A DNA stretch of 64,000 nt from Lachnospiraceae bacterium (GCA_017455435.1 JAFTAU010000023.1:62001-126000), one strand, 5' to 3'. Shown: positions 50,901 to 59,242, numbered from the stretch's first letter. Notes: generated by a model from the sequence alone, not told the origin. A program made the numbers and translations.

Positions 50901-52389
50901 CTTTAAATCCGGCGTGCATGCCCTGATGCACCAGTGAACTGCCGCCAAGGTCCTCTGTCAGCGTGGAAACAATCAGAGTGTGAGTTGCACTGGCGGTGAT
51001 GTGGGTGGTAACGTTGCTCTCGTTTCTGAGCCAGTAGTTGAAGTCATAGTTGGTTCCGCCAACAACATGATTTTCGGCGGTGCCGCCCTGATGCTTCAGA
51101 TAGTTATAGAAAGCGAAATCCGTGCAGGGCCAGAAGCAGACGGTAGGATCGACGTTCTGGTACAGAGCCTTGTAGCCGCCGTTTGAGCCGTGATGCGCAA
51201 CCTGCAGAATATCGCTCTTAAGATAGCTGCCGAACACGCTGTTAATCTGGCTGTTAAGAGCAGTGCCACAGTCCGTCAGGAAAAGTGCCGTCTTTCCGCT
51301 GTCGGTGAAGGTCATGCGCCATGCGCCTGCAGCGTTGTTAAGATAAGGCATGCTGTTCGGCCTGTAGTCTTCCTGCGCGAAAATGAATTCTATCTCACAG
51401 CCGGGGAAGTAAAGCTTCTGGCCGGTATGATAGATGAAATGCTCCGCTTCGGGGAAATTTGTATTGATTGCCGAAAGAAGCGAGCTCTGATATCCGGCGA
51501 AATTAGTAATCTCCGTGGCTATGTCATCGCCCGTTTTTCCGTTTGTAAAGCCAATCTCGTTTATCGCGTCAATGGTCGGGAAATTGTAAATGACCATATT
51601 CAGATCGAACTTGTCGGAATAATCGTTTATGACCTTCTTTGAAAGCGTGACGTGGTCGGGATCCCCGTGGGAATACATCCAGGTGACCTGGGGCTTTGTA
51701 CCTGAAGGGGTCTTTGCTTCAAGGAAGTCCAGAAGAGCTTCTATATCGTCAGCGCCGCTTCTGGTGTACGTCCTGGTAGCGGTGTTTCCGTCCAGGTCGA
51801 TGTACTCAACACTCTTGTTTGCGTCTGTGCCCCAGCCGCCATCGATGATGATAAAGCTGCCATCGGAGAGCTGAACGACTTCGCACAGAACGTCTTCGCT
51901 CATGCCGATAGCGGAAATGGTGGGCGTTACGCTGCCCGTCTCTCCGGCCTCAGCCGCGCTGGTCGCGCCGATAAAGGTCTCTGTGCCGTAATTGATGCGG
52001 AATTCACTAAGTGCGGCGAAATAATTGCAGTGAACCACGGTGTATCCGCCCGCGCCGTTGCTCTTGTAATATGTAAACATACGGTTTCCGCCCGCAGTAT
52101 TCTCGGTGCCGCGGAGCGTAAAGCCGTTTCCGGCGAGGGTGGTTTTGTAGGTATCAATCTCGCCGTTAATAGTGTTGCTCCATGTGTCAAACAGAATCTC
52201 TCTGTGGCCGAGACCCGTGTCATAGGGCGTGGAGTTTCTGCGTATGGCAGTCGTGGAAAATGCCGGCACGTCGGTTCCGTAGGTCAGCGCGGCGGGATCC
52301 GCGTAAGCAGTTACGCTGTCCGTGAGAGCGCCGGCCAACGGTGAAAACGCCATAACGGCCGCAAGAATAAATGCTAACAGTTTTTTCAT
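47920..52389 (-). CDS. Giant secreted protein: MBL domain, three NPCBM-like repeats, C-terminal NSY/YNYG domain
   Basis: A 1489-residue secreted protein with signal peptide (1-31). The MBL domain (about 160-450) has LSDGSFIIIDGGWG, YSHGDPDHV (His241, Asp243, Asp245, His246, the HxDxDH form usual in ComEC), FLTDCGTALN and VAHHGSNGG. Three repeats of about 200 residues follow (about 500-1190), each with YLSD, a GYxGxxxxKGLxG motif, a YDxxG..YFY..AG strand and SGGSxxWxxACxY, resembling NPCBM/NEW2 sugar-binding domains. The C-terminal 290 residues are the NSY/YNYG domain (VSYSVNSYIAS, IRNYGASADAY). No wall anchor. Start after CGGAGGAATT. A carbohydrate-targeted extracellular hydrolase is a reasonable inference. 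Confidence 0.82.
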   Translation of the reverse strand: MKKLLAFILAAVMAFSPLAGALTDSVTAYADPAALTYGTDVPAFSTTAIRRNSTPYDTGLGHREILFDTWSNTINGEIDTYKTTLAGNGFTLRGTENTAGGNRMFTYYKSNGAGGYTVVHCNYFAALSEFRINYGTETFIGATSAAEAGETGSVTPTISAIGMSEDVLCEVVQLSDGSFIIIDGGWGTDANKSVEYIDLDGNTATRTYTRSGADDIEALLDFLEAKTPSGTKPQVTWMYSHGDPDHVTLSKKVINDYSDKFDLNMVIYNFPTIDAINEIGFTNGKTGDDIATEITNFAGYQSSLLSAINTNFPEAEHFIYHTGQKLYFPGCEIEFIFAQEDYRPNSMPYLNNAAGAWRMTFTDSGKTALFLTDCGTALNSQINSVFGSYLKSDILQVAHHGSNGGYKALYQNVDPTVCFWPCTDFAFYNYLKHQGGTAENHVVGGTNYDFNYWLRNESNVTTHITASATHTLIVSTLTEDLGGSSLVHQGMHAGFKGNGVTYLSDLERSDTPGEKTIFFMDSPYQGDGTKIYPYYMWNSSHTVNAVNPVNHPTGRELTTMAEGTRTFMPLDIVLGYTGKYFSKGLGGHLSSSCVDTSSIVYDISGQDGTMFYAVAGLTGDAANRPTSQQAAQSYGVTFRVYGSNADAYSPTMSFTLLSEQDEIGGYGASVAASKTYNNAEFNVNVSGWKFIKLEAVADGSASGGSYAWGGACLYTPLAKTSTIGASGAAAGKDALASEAKTTYLSDIHNTERRISSFIIGTSSSLTAPRDFKLDTNWDNQLFVWTGSSQTGSTARKQVTSANSPRTLTVTEADSTTHDVDYTNTEIAIGYRGTKYAKGLAGLVSASTVKSAEAIYDVQGLNAKYFYSVVGMTGAANTNPATGNYTYKLTFDVYGSKTGTANGDFELLAYASGVRAYLIAEFNVDITGYKYLKLVTTSDGGNSGGSFVWADACVYGLADKLSNKGAVGTFAGHSEADSITYLSDVYSTNMVDSFIIGTGASEANPREFKLDTNWDDKVYVWTGKNQNGSDSRKVVDNTNSPRTLTITAADSTTSDVVYDKADIAVGYRDTKFAKGLGGLVSASTNKSAYVVYDIRDLDVEYFYAVAGITGEGNVNPATDKFNYKLTFTVYGSKAATYDSDSFSPIAYAKDVRAYLTAEFKLDVSDYNFIKLETVSDGGNSGGSFVWADACVYSTTAPAIQNKLTGVAVTAGSDLTLHVTATTESEVTAPRVRFSGIDDPVVVNGVDADGVWTFEYDNIYSHNMSDTITIELLDDDSQVLETKTYSIKAYCDSVHTLGQTAEGLTQLGLTAQKFALLDTLMADMLEYGAAAQTYISYNTDDLANTSSWVTTSKTQSFTAPTTAFSTSSYAYSDMICGASLRLTNDVRFVLRVKAAEATKVVISTGLTSKTYLLSEAAVDNGYYIVVSDGLYATDFDTTFTITLEDASTTYQTVSYSVNSYIASKAGSSDAALAAIVRAIRNYGASADAYAA

Positions 52390-52453
52390 AATTCCTCCGA
52401 TACTGTTTTATTCCGAAAGGGGGATGCCCCTTTGCGTGTTAGTATCAAAAAGT

Positions 52454-52480
52454 ATTATAAAAAAAATATACAAAACGCAA
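52454..52480 (-). promoter_or_regulatory. Candidate promoter of the 47920-52389 gene
   Basis: Minus strand perfect TATAAT preceded by TTGCGT at 15 bases (GTTGCG at 16). About 70 bases upstream of the start; a small hairpin (AAGGGGCATCCCCCTT) lies in between. Confidence 0.45.
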
Positions 52481-52541
52481 CAGGCGCAAATCCAACACAA
52501 AGCGTTCAATATTAAAGATATTTTACTAACGTCAGAGATAG

Positions 52542-52579
52542 AAAAACGCCCCCTGCAGGGAAGTTGCACCTGAGGGGGC
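52542..52579 (-). terminator. Terminator of the 52612-55770 gene
   Basis: Minus strand: GCCCCCT...AGGGGGC arms with an inner CAGG/CCTG stem, followed by GTTTTT. It lies about 35 bases after the stop codon and separates the two giant genes. Confidence 0.85.
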
Positions 52580-52611
52580 TGAGGAAAAATAATATGTGTA
52601 AAGTCTGTTTG

Positions 52612-55600
52612 TCAATTAATATAGGCTTCGGCTGATACTCCGTAATTGTACAGGGCTCTGACTATGCCCGAAAGCGCGGCGTTGGAGTTGTTGCATTTTG
52701 AAGCGACATATGAATTGACACTGTAGGTCACGGTGTGATAGGTCACAGAATCGTCTGCGAGGGTGAAGGTGTACACCGTGTCAAAATCTGTCGCCAGCAT
52801 TCCTGCGCCTTCGATCCTGTAGGAGGCGCTGCCCTCAGACACGGCATCCGTGGCGAGATTATAAACCGCTTCGTTCTCTCCGTCGGAAATGATGAGCTTT
52901 GTGGCATTCTCTGCGCTTACTCTGATCAGGAAGCCGACATCGTTTTTAATACGAATGGACGCGCTGCGGATCTTGTCGGTCTGACTGTGCGCGGATGAAG
53001 TGGTATCCGACGCGGGAGCGGTAAAGCTCTGGGTCTTTGCGGTGGATACCCATGCGGATGCGTTTGCCGGATTGTTTGTGTCACGGCCTGTATAGATTTG
53101 GGCGGCGGCGCCGTATTCCAGCATGTCAGCCATAAGAGTGTCGAGCAGGGCGTATTTTTCGGCTGTCATTCCGAGAGATTCCAGGCCCTCTGCGGTCTGA
53201 CCGAGCTCATGCACGCCGTCGCAGTAGGCTTTGATGCTATAGGTCTTTGTTTCGAGGGTTTCATTTTCATCGTCCAGAAGCTCCAGCGTAATAGTGGTGT
53301 TCATAAGCTGTGAGTAGATTGAAGGATATTCAAACAGCCATTTTCCGTCAGTGCTGACTCCGGTCGCCACTACGGGATTAGTGCCCTCGCGCGAGAATCT
53401 GACCTTGGGAGCAGTCACGTCCGATGTAGTGGTGGCGAGCACGTGAAGCGTCAGATTTGCAGCCGCTGTGACCGATACGTTGGTCATTTTGTTTTCGACT
53501 ATGGGAGTTGTATTGTAAACGCAGGCATCCGCCCAGACAAAGGAGGAACTGTTATTGGTCGCGCTGTCGTTGACCGTCTCGAGCTTTATGTACTTGTATC
53601 CGGTGACCGGAACGTTAAATTCGGCCGTCAGATAGGCTCTGATGTCGGTGGCGTATGCAATCAGGAAGAAATCCTCCGCATCCGTGCCGGTGGTGCTGGC
53701 GTAGACATTGAATCCCAGCTTCCATTTATAAGTGCTTGCATCATCGGCGTTGCCATTGCCGGTCAGACCGGCTACAGCATAAAAGTACTCCGCTTCCAGC
53801 CCCTGAATATCAAACACCACACTCGCGGGGGTCTTGGTATTCTTTGAAGCAAGACCGCCCAGAGCTTTTTCGTACCTGGTTCCGTAATAACCTGCAACCA
53901 CATCGCCCGGATAGTAGGTGATGTTCTCAGCAGCCGCGCCGGGAGCAGATACGATGGAGAGGGAGCGCCCGGCAGCATATTTTGATGTCACTCCCCAGCG
54001 GCTGGTGCCCTGCCCTGCCCATACATAGACGGCGCCGTCCCAGTTTGTATCCAGCTTGAAATCACGGGGACTTGCTTCGGAATCGCTGGCGCCTATTACG
54101 AAATGAGAAATCTGTCTTGCAGTGTTGTAAGCATCGGAAAGGTAAGTGATATTTGTCGCTTCGGAATGTCCCGCGGGAATCGCCGAAGAAGTGATGTTAG
54201 GTGTCTTTTCGATGGTCCTGTACAGGCAGGCATCCGCCCATACGAAAGAGCCGCCGCTGTTTCCGCCGTTGCTGTATGTGACGAGCTTCAGATATTTGTA
54301 GCTGCTGATGTCTACGTTGAATTCGGCGACCAGATAAGCTCTGATATCGGAGGCGTAGGTAATCAGTTCAAAATCAGCCTCGTTTGTCCCGCCCTTGCTG
54401 CCGTAGACCTCAAAGGTCAGCTTGTAGGTGTAGTCCCCGGACACAGGGTTTATGTTTGCCGCACCGGTCATGCCCACTACGGAGTAGAAGTATTTTTCTC
54501 CAAGACCCTGAAGATTATATATAACTGATGCGGATTTTTTGGTGCTGGGCGACACGATACCGGCCAAACCTTTGGCGTATTTTGTGCCGCGGTAGCCGAT
54601 AGCTATCTCTGTATTGGTATAATCCACATTGTGCGTCGTGCTGTCCGCTTCGGTTATGGTGAGGTTTCTGGGACTGTTGCCCGAGGTTACCTGCTTTCTG
54701 GCGGTAGAACCGGTCTCACTGCTGCCCGTCCAGACAAAAAGCTGGCTGTCCCAGTTCTCGTCAAGTTTGAAATCACGGGGGCTGGACTCACTGTTGCCAG
54801 AACCTATGACAAAGCTCGAAACCTTGCTTTCGGTGCTGTACAGGTCCGAAAGATATTTTACAGAAGAATAGTCCACAAAATTGGTTTTGCCCGCGGGAGC
54901 GCCGCTTTTACCGATGGTGGATTTTTTGACAGCAGGCGAATAGAAGCAGCATTCACCCCATGCGTATGAGCCGCCGGCCGAGCCTCCATCGCTGGCTGCT
55001 TCAAGCTTCAGATATTTGTAGCCGGTCACGTCTACGTCAAATTCGGCCGTGTTGTAGGTTTTGCTCTGGGCAACAGATGCACCGTAGCCGCCGATTTCGT
55101 CAACCGACGCAATAAGCGTGAATTCCGTCTCGTCGGTATAGGTTTCCGCATTACTGCCGTATATGGCGAATGTTACGCCGTAGCTGTGCTCGGGTCCCTC
55201 ATTTTTGGGTCTGTTGGCCGCGTCACCGGTCATGCCCGCTATGGCATAAAAATTGGTCAGCCCAACTTCGCTGACATCAAAAACGATAGCACTGGGGGCA
55301 TAATCTTCTGCCGACAGGTCTACAAGATGTCCGCCGAGACCCTTTGTGAAGCGCTTGCCCTGGTAGCCCAGAACGATATCGTTGGAACAGAAGGTCTGTG
55401 TACCCTCGGCAGTAGTGGTGAGCTCGCGTCCATTCGGATGATTGACTGCGTTGATTACATTTACCGAATGAGACGCGTTCCATATATAAATGGGATATGT
55501 CTTTGTGCTGTCGCTTCCCTGAAAAGAAGCATCCTTTTCAAACGGGGCGCCGCTGTCGCTGCCGTGTTCATAGACAACTTTATCCGTGCCGTAAAGGTCG

Positions 55601-55770
55601 GACAGATAAGCGGCGGCTACGCCTTTTCTGCCGGTGTACGCGCCCTGATGAACAAGCGTACCACCCGTGCCCGCGGGCGCAGCCTGCGTGGTGACTGCCG
55701 GAAGCGTCAAAACGCCGACAGTCATTGCCAGCGCAAGAAGCAATGAACAGATTTTTTTAATCAACTTCAT
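52612..55770 (-). CDS. Giant secreted protein: three NPCBM-like repeats and C-terminal NSY/YNYG domain
   Basis: A 1052-residue secreted paralogue of the 47920-52389 protein without the MBL part. Signal peptide (1-31, ending TQAAPAG), then three repeats of about 200 residues with YLSDLY, FKLDENWDSQLFVWTG, IGYRGTKYAKGLAG and SGGSFVWADACLY, then the NSY/YNYG domain (TYSVNSYVAS, LYNYGVSAEAY) to the end. The repeats resemble NPCBM domains that bind sugars. The start at 55770 follows AGGAGGAAAAGCAAT; a start at 55839 lies upstream of the signal peptide. It has its own promoter and terminator. It may be a binding partner of its neighbour. Confidence 0.82.
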   Translation of the reverse strand: MKLIKKICSLLLALAMTVGVLTLPAVTTQAAPAGTGGTLVHQGAYTGRKGVAAAYLSDLYGTDKVVYEHGSDSGAPFEKDASFQGSDSTKTYPIYIWNASHSVNVINAVNHPNGRELTTTAEGTQTFCSNDIVLGYQGKRFTKGLGGHLVDLSAEDYAPSAIVFDVSEVGLTNFYAIAGMTGDAANRPKNEGPEHSYGVTFAIYGSNAETYTDETEFTLIASVDEIGGYGASVAQSKTYNTAEFDVDVTGYKYLKLEAASDGGSAGGSYAWGECCFYSPAVKKSTIGKSGAPAGKTNFVDYSSVKYLSDLYSTESKVSSFVIGSGNSESSPRDFKLDENWDSQLFVWTGSSETGSTARKQVTSGNSPRNLTITEADSTTHNVDYTNTEIAIGYRGTKYAKGLAGIVSPSTKKSASVIYNLQGLGEKYFYSVVGMTGAANINPVSGDYTYKLTFEVYGSKGGTNEADFELITYASDIRAYLVAEFNVDISSYKYLKLVTYSNGGNSGGSFVWADACLYRTIEKTPNITSSAIPAGHSEATNITYLSDAYNTARQISHFVIGASDSEASPRDFKLDTNWDGAVYVWAGQGTSRWGVTSKYAAGRSLSIVSAPGAAAENITYYPGDVVAGYYGTRYEKALGGLASKNTKTPASVVFDIQGLEAEYFYAVAGLTGNGNADDASTYKWKLGFNVYASTTGTDAEDFFLIAYATDIRAYLTAEFNVPVTGYKYIKLETVNDSATNNSSSFVWADACVYNTTPIVENKMTNVSVTAAANLTLHVLATTTSDVTAPKVRFSREGTNPVVATGVSTDGKWLFEYPSIYSQLMNTTITLELLDDENETLETKTYSIKAYCDGVHELGQTAEGLESLGMTAEKYALLDTLMADMLEYGAAAQIYTGRDTNNPANASAWVSTAKTQSFTAPASDTTSSAHSQTDKIRSASIRIKNDVGFLIRVSAENATKLIISDGENEAVYNLATDAVSEGSASYRIEGAGMLATDFDTVYTFTLADDSVTYHTVTYSVNSYVASKCNNSNAALSGIVRALYNYGVSAEAYIN

Positions 55771-55829
55771 ATTGCTTTTCCTCCTAAGTATATCGGGTAT
55801 GTATAGAATCACTCCTATCAAACATTGTA

Positions 55830-55858
55830 AAATTAGCAAATTAATATTTTTGAGTCAA
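55830..55858 (-). promoter_or_regulatory. Candidate promoter of the 52612-55770 gene
   Basis: Minus strand TTGACT, 17-base spacer, TAATTT. About 60 bases upstream of the start in A+T-rich sequence. The -10 is weak. The rest of the 240-base divergent gap to the HAD gene shows no gene. Confidence 0.45.
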
Positions 55859-56010
55859 TGAAGCTGATGATTTTCGTTTGAAATTGAACGCTAAGATCGG
55901 TTTTTGTATGCTTTGGCACTACACAACCACCGCGTGCAATGATAAAATAATGCAGGGCTTTCTGTGCGGTTTGAGCGCAGAGCCGTCATTTCTGAAAAGG
56001 AGACCCTGTA

Positions 56011-56805
56011 ATGAATTTAAAAGATATTCGCCTTTTTCTGTTCGATATGGACGGGACGATTTATCTCGGCGATCAATTATTTGATTTTACAAAGGAGCTG
56101 CTGAGGACGATTCGCGAGAGCGGGCGCGATTACCGCTTTCTGACCAATAATTCGTCAAAGGGCGTGGAGGCTTATGTGGCAAAAATGGCGCGGCTGGGGA
56201 TAGAGGCGGCGCCGGAGGATTTTGTGACGTCTGCGCACGCGACCATTTATTATCTGAAGGAACACCACCCCGGAGCGAGGCTCTACGTGTGCGGCACGCA
56301 GTCGCTGATAGGGCAGTTTGAGACGGCGGGCTTTGCAGTGCCGCAGGATATAGAGCAGACGGATGTGATTGTGCTGGGTTTTGATACGGAGCTGACTTTT
56401 AAGAAATTAGAGGATATCTGTAAGCTCCTGGCGGCGCATCCGGATATGCCGTATATCGCTACTCATCCGGACTTTGTGTGCCCCACGGAGTACGGCAGCG
56501 TGCCGGATTGCGGCAGCGTGATAGAGGCGCTGCATTATGCCACGGGAAAGCGGCCCGTCGTGATTGGAAAGCCGCAGCCGCTGATTGTGGAGCTGGCGAT
56601 GAAGAGCGCCGGCGTGACGGCAGCGCAGACCGCGGTGGTGGGCGACAGGCTTTATACGGATGTAAAGTCCGGGCTGAATGCCGGCGCGACTGCGATACTG
56701 GTTATGTCGGGTGAAACTACCCCTGAGATTCTCGCAGCGAGCGAGGACAAACCTGACCTGGTGCTGGAGAGCGGCGCGCAGATACTGGCCGCCCTGAAGG
56801 AGTAG
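56011..56805 (+). CDS. HAD-IIA family phosphatase (NagD-like)
   Basis: A 264-residue cytosolic hydrolase. FDMDGTIYLGD holds nucleophile Asp12 and Asp14; FLTNNSSKG is the motif II region; GKPQPLIVELAMK and VVGDRLYTDVKSGLNAGA complete the active site and the C2B cap lies between. NagD-like enzymes dephosphorylate small sugar or nucleotide phosphates, often for housekeeping clean-up. Start ATG after AAAAGGAGACCCTGTA. It stands alone and converges on uraA. Confidence 0.92.
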   Translation: MNLKDIRLFLFDMDGTIYLGDQLFDFTKELLRTIRESGRDYRFLTNNSSKGVEAYVAKMARLGIEAAPEDFVTSAHATIYYLKEHHPGARLYVCGTQSLIGQFETAGFAVPQDIEQTDVIVLGFDTELTFKKLEDICKLLAAHPDMPYIATHPDFVCPTEYGSVPDCGSVIEALHYATGKRPVVIGKPQPLIVELAMKSAGVTAAQTAVVGDRLYTDVKSGLNAGATAILVMSGETTPEILAASEDKPDLVLESGAQILAALKE

Positions 56806-56878
56806 GGACAGTAATCCCCGCCCGCTCTATCGCACAATTAGAAAATTTTGTTTCGCACAGGACATGCAGCTTCAATGC

Positions 56879-56963
56879 TTTCAGACACGCTGTAAACAAA
56901 GAAATTCGGGCTCCGGCACGCTTGCCTCTGCCCGATTTCTTTGAACAGCGTTTCTGTCTGAAA
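56879..56963. repeat. Long imperfect inverted repeat between convergent genes
   Basis: Arms of about 35-40 bases: TTTCAGACA...CGCTGT...CAAAGAAAT.CGGGC on the left and GCCCGATTTCTTTG..ACAGCG...TGTCTGAAA on the right, with a loop of about 17 bases. It lies after the HAD gene and before the uraA terminator, in a 301-base gap that holds no gene. It may be a two-way terminator or a small non-coding mobile repeat; other copies were not seen in the window. Confidence 0.75.
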
Positions 56964-57051
56964 TCATTTTTGCTGATGTCTGAGAATGCGAAAAAAATTT
57001 TAATGTGTGCTGCACGGGCGGGGCGATTCCTGCGATTTCTAGTGACTTCTG

Positions 57052-57085
57052 AAAAAAGCCGGAGCGGATGACCGCACCGGCTTTT
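57052..57085 (-). terminator. Terminator of uraA
   Basis: Minus strand: AAAGCCGG-GCGG / CCGC-CCGGCTTTTTT with a short loop, about 20 bases after the stop codon. Confidence 0.9.
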
Positions 57086-57106
57086 GTTATTTAAGTGAGC
57101 GAGAGC

Positions 57107-58450
57107 TTACTTCTCCTGCTCTTTCTTTTTCTTGCCTGAAAGAATCACGTTGAAGATGATGCCCAGGATCAGAGCGGTGGCGATGGTGGTGATTGTAACA
57201 TCGCCGAAAGTGAGCGACAGACCGCCGATACCGGATACGAGGATAACGGAAACCACAAAGAGGTTTCTATTGTCATCGAGATCGACGTTTTTGATCATCT
57301 TAAGTCCCGAAACAGCGATGAATCCGTACAGACTCATGCAGACGCCGCCCATAACGCAGGTCGGAATGGAGCCGAGGAAAGTAACGAAGGGACCAAAGAA
57401 TGAAATCAGCATTGCCATGATTGCGGCGCAGATGATGGTAACGACAGAGGCGTTCTTGGTAACAGCAACGCAGGCGATGGACTCGCCGTAAGTGGTGTTC
57501 GCGCAGCCGCCGAAGAATGCGCCGATCATGTTGCCGATACCGTCGCCGAGCAGCGATCTGTGAAGACCGGGGTCTTTGATGAGATCTTTTTCGATGATGG
57601 TGGAGATGTTCATGTGGTCAGCCAGGTGCTCCGCAAATGTAACGAATGCAACGGGAACAAACGCCACAGCGACAGTCGTCAGATATTGTCCGTCAATCTC
57701 TGAGAAGCCCTTGAATGCTTCAACGAAAGTAAAGTTCGGGACTTCGAATATCTTTATGTTTTCAAATACAGAGAAATCGCAGAGTATCATGGAAGCGTTT
57801 CCGGTCTTCTCTCCGATTACGGTGAAGATGGCAGCCAGAGCATAGCCGGCTATGATGCCGATGATAAAGGGAATGAGTCTCATTGATTTGCTGCCGTAAA
57901 CGGAAGCGATGCAGACTACAAGGAGAGTGAACACGCCTACGATGATGGCATAATAGGGGACGGTTTCAACTTCCGCGCCGTTTGTAATTACTGTCTGCAG
58001 GTCGCCGACAGCATTGACTGCGAGCGAAAGACCGATAAGAGCGACCGTCGGGCCTATAACCTGTTTGGGCATAAATTTGTCAACCCACCTGGTTCCGGCA
58101 ATTTTTACAATAATTGCAATCACCACATAGACAAGTCCGGCAAATACCGCGCCGATCAGGATTCCGGCAAAGCCCGCCTGAGCGCTGACCGCGCCGGCAA
58201 AAGCCGCGAACATTGAGCCGATAAACGCGAATGAAGAGCCGATGAAGACGGGGCTTTTTGCCTTGGTGAAGGCTACATAGACAAGTGTTCCGGCGCCGGC
58301 TCCGAAGAGTGCCGCCGACTGTGACATTCCGTTTCCGACGATTGCCGGAACGGCGATGGTTGCCGCCAGGATTGCCAAAAGCTGCTGCAGTGCGAACAGG
58401 ATAATCTGTCCGAATTTGGGTTTTTCCGATACATCGTAAACCAGTTTCAT
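57107..58450 (-). CDS. uraA: Uracil permease (NCS2 family)
   Basis: A 447-residue membrane transporter with about 14 hydrophobic segments. YDVSEKPKFGQIILFALQQLLAILAATI is the usual N-terminus of uracil permeases; GFSEIDGQYLTTVAVAFVPVAFVTFAEHLADH carries the substrate-site Glu/His, and GDGIGNMIGAFFGGCANTTYGES the second half-helix motif. It imports uracil with protons. It follows pyrR by 80 bases, so it is under the same attenuator. Start ATG after GGAGGTAGTATCTT. Confidence 0.95.
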   Translation of the reverse strand: MKLVYDVSEKPKFGQIILFALQQLLAILAATIAVPAIVGNGMSQSAALFGAGAGTLVYVAFTKAKSPVFIGSSFAFIGSMFAAFAGAVSAQAGFAGILIGAVFAGLVYVVIAIIVKIAGTRWVDKFMPKQVIGPTVALIGLSLAVNAVGDLQTVITNGAEVETVPYYAIIVGVFTLLVVCIASVYGSKSMRLIPFIIGIIAGYALAAIFTVIGEKTGNASMILCDFSVFENIKIFEVPNFTFVEAFKGFSEIDGQYLTTVAVAFVPVAFVTFAEHLADHMNISTIIEKDLIKDPGLHRSLLGDGIGNMIGAFFGGCANTTYGESIACVAVTKNASVVTIICAAIMAMLISFFGPFVTFLGSIPTCVMGGVCMSLYGFIAVSGLKMIKNVDLDDNRNLFVVSVILVSGIGGLSLTFGDVTITTIATALILGIIFNVILSGKKKKEQEK

Positions 58451-58530
58451 AAGATACTACCTCCCTCGAAGATTGTTTATACTATTGAGGCATTGCCTCA
58501 CAACTTACTGTTTGCAGGCGGGGTCACCGC

Positions 58531-59064
58531 TTATTTTTTGTTCAGCTCCACCTGGTAAATCCCGTCGTACTCTTCCACTTTTACGCTGACGAATTCATCG
58601 CGGGATGTGGGAATGTTTTTGCCGACGTAATTGGCGCTGATGGGCAGCTCTCTGTGACCGCGGTCGACCATTACGCAAAGCTGCACGCTCGCCGGTCTGC
58701 CGAGGCTGATGATGGCGTCCATCGCGGCTCTGGCAGTGCGCCCTGTATAGAGAACATCGTCCACCAGCACTACGTGCGCCCCGTTTACGTCAAAGGGGAT
58801 GAAACTTCCGTCCAGTCTGGGATCCTCGTATTTTTCCGTGAGGTCATCGCGGTAAAGCGTGATGTCCAGCTCGCCGAGCACAGCCTGCATATCGGAGAAT
58901 TTTTCGATGTTCTGCGCCAGCAGCTTTGCCAGCGGGACGCCGCGGCGCTTGATTCCGACCAGATAAATCGTGCGCCTTTCAGTGTTTTTTTCAATAATCT
59001 CGTGCGCCAGTCTGGCCAGCGTCCGCGTCATCGTCTGCGAGTCTACGATTATCTTTCCGTTCAC
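58531..59064 (-). CDS. pyrR: Bifunctional pyr operon attenuator/uracil phosphoribosyltransferase
   Basis: A 177-residue PyrR when started at GTG 59064, which has GGAGAAG at proper distance and gives the usual length (VNGKIIVDSQTMTRTLARLAHEI). A longer TTG frame from 59130 would begin in the T-run of the attenuator and is rejected. The PRPP loop VVLVDDVLYTGRTARAA and the RNA-binding basic region IKRRGVPLA are present. PyrR binds UMP/UTP and pyr leader RNA to cause termination, and makes UMP from uracil. It leads the pyrR-uraA unit. Confidence 0.93.
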   Translation of the reverse strand: MNGKIIVDSQTMTRTLARLAHEIIEKNTERRTIYLVGIKRRGVPLAKLLAQNIEKFSDMQAVLGELDITLYRDDLTEKYEDPRLDGSFIPFDVNGAHVVLVDDVLYTGRTARAAMDAIISLGRPASVQLCVMVDRGHRELPISANYVGKNIPTSRDEFVSVKVEEYDGIYQVELNKK

Positions 59065-59128
59065 GTCTGCTTCTCCATCGAATTTGCAAAATCCTCTGCG
59101 AGCCGTCGCGGCTGCCACTTTCTCCCGC

Positions 59129-59160
59129 AAAAAAACGCCCTGTCTGATTTGACAAGGCGT
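59129..59160 (-). terminator. PyrR-controlled attenuator (terminator part)
   Basis: Minus strand: ACGCCTTGTC / GACAGGGCGT (10 bp, one G-U) followed by TTTTTTT, ending about 65 bases before the pyrR start. A terminator inside a pyr leader is the regulated element. Confidence 0.88.
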
Positions 59161-59190
59161 AATAAATGCATGGTATGGTTATTTCTGCCG

Positions 59191-59220
59191 CCTTGCCGGT
59201 ATCTCGTACCGATTTAAAGG
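59191..59220 (-). promoter_or_regulatory. Candidate PyrR-binding hairpin in the leader
   Basis: Minus strand: CCTT...AAGG outer pairs, CGGTA/TACCG inner stem and a CGAGA loop, just upstream of the attenuator. Layout and NGNGA-type loop fit the PyrR anti-antiterminator, though the loop is not an exact consensus match. Confidence 0.6.
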
Positions 59221-59233
59221 TTTCATCCGTTGA

Positions 59234-59242
59234 ATGATAGCA
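59234..59242 (-). promoter_or_regulatory. Extended -10 element of the pyrR promoter
   Basis: Minus strand TGCTATCAT, a TGn extended -10, followed by the attenuated leader. No good -35 was found. Confidence 0.5.

Noticed and set aside
59065..59130. TTG start giving a longer PyrR
   Set aside because: The TTG lies in the T-run of the attenuator; GTG 59064 has a ribosome site and gives the usual PyrR length.
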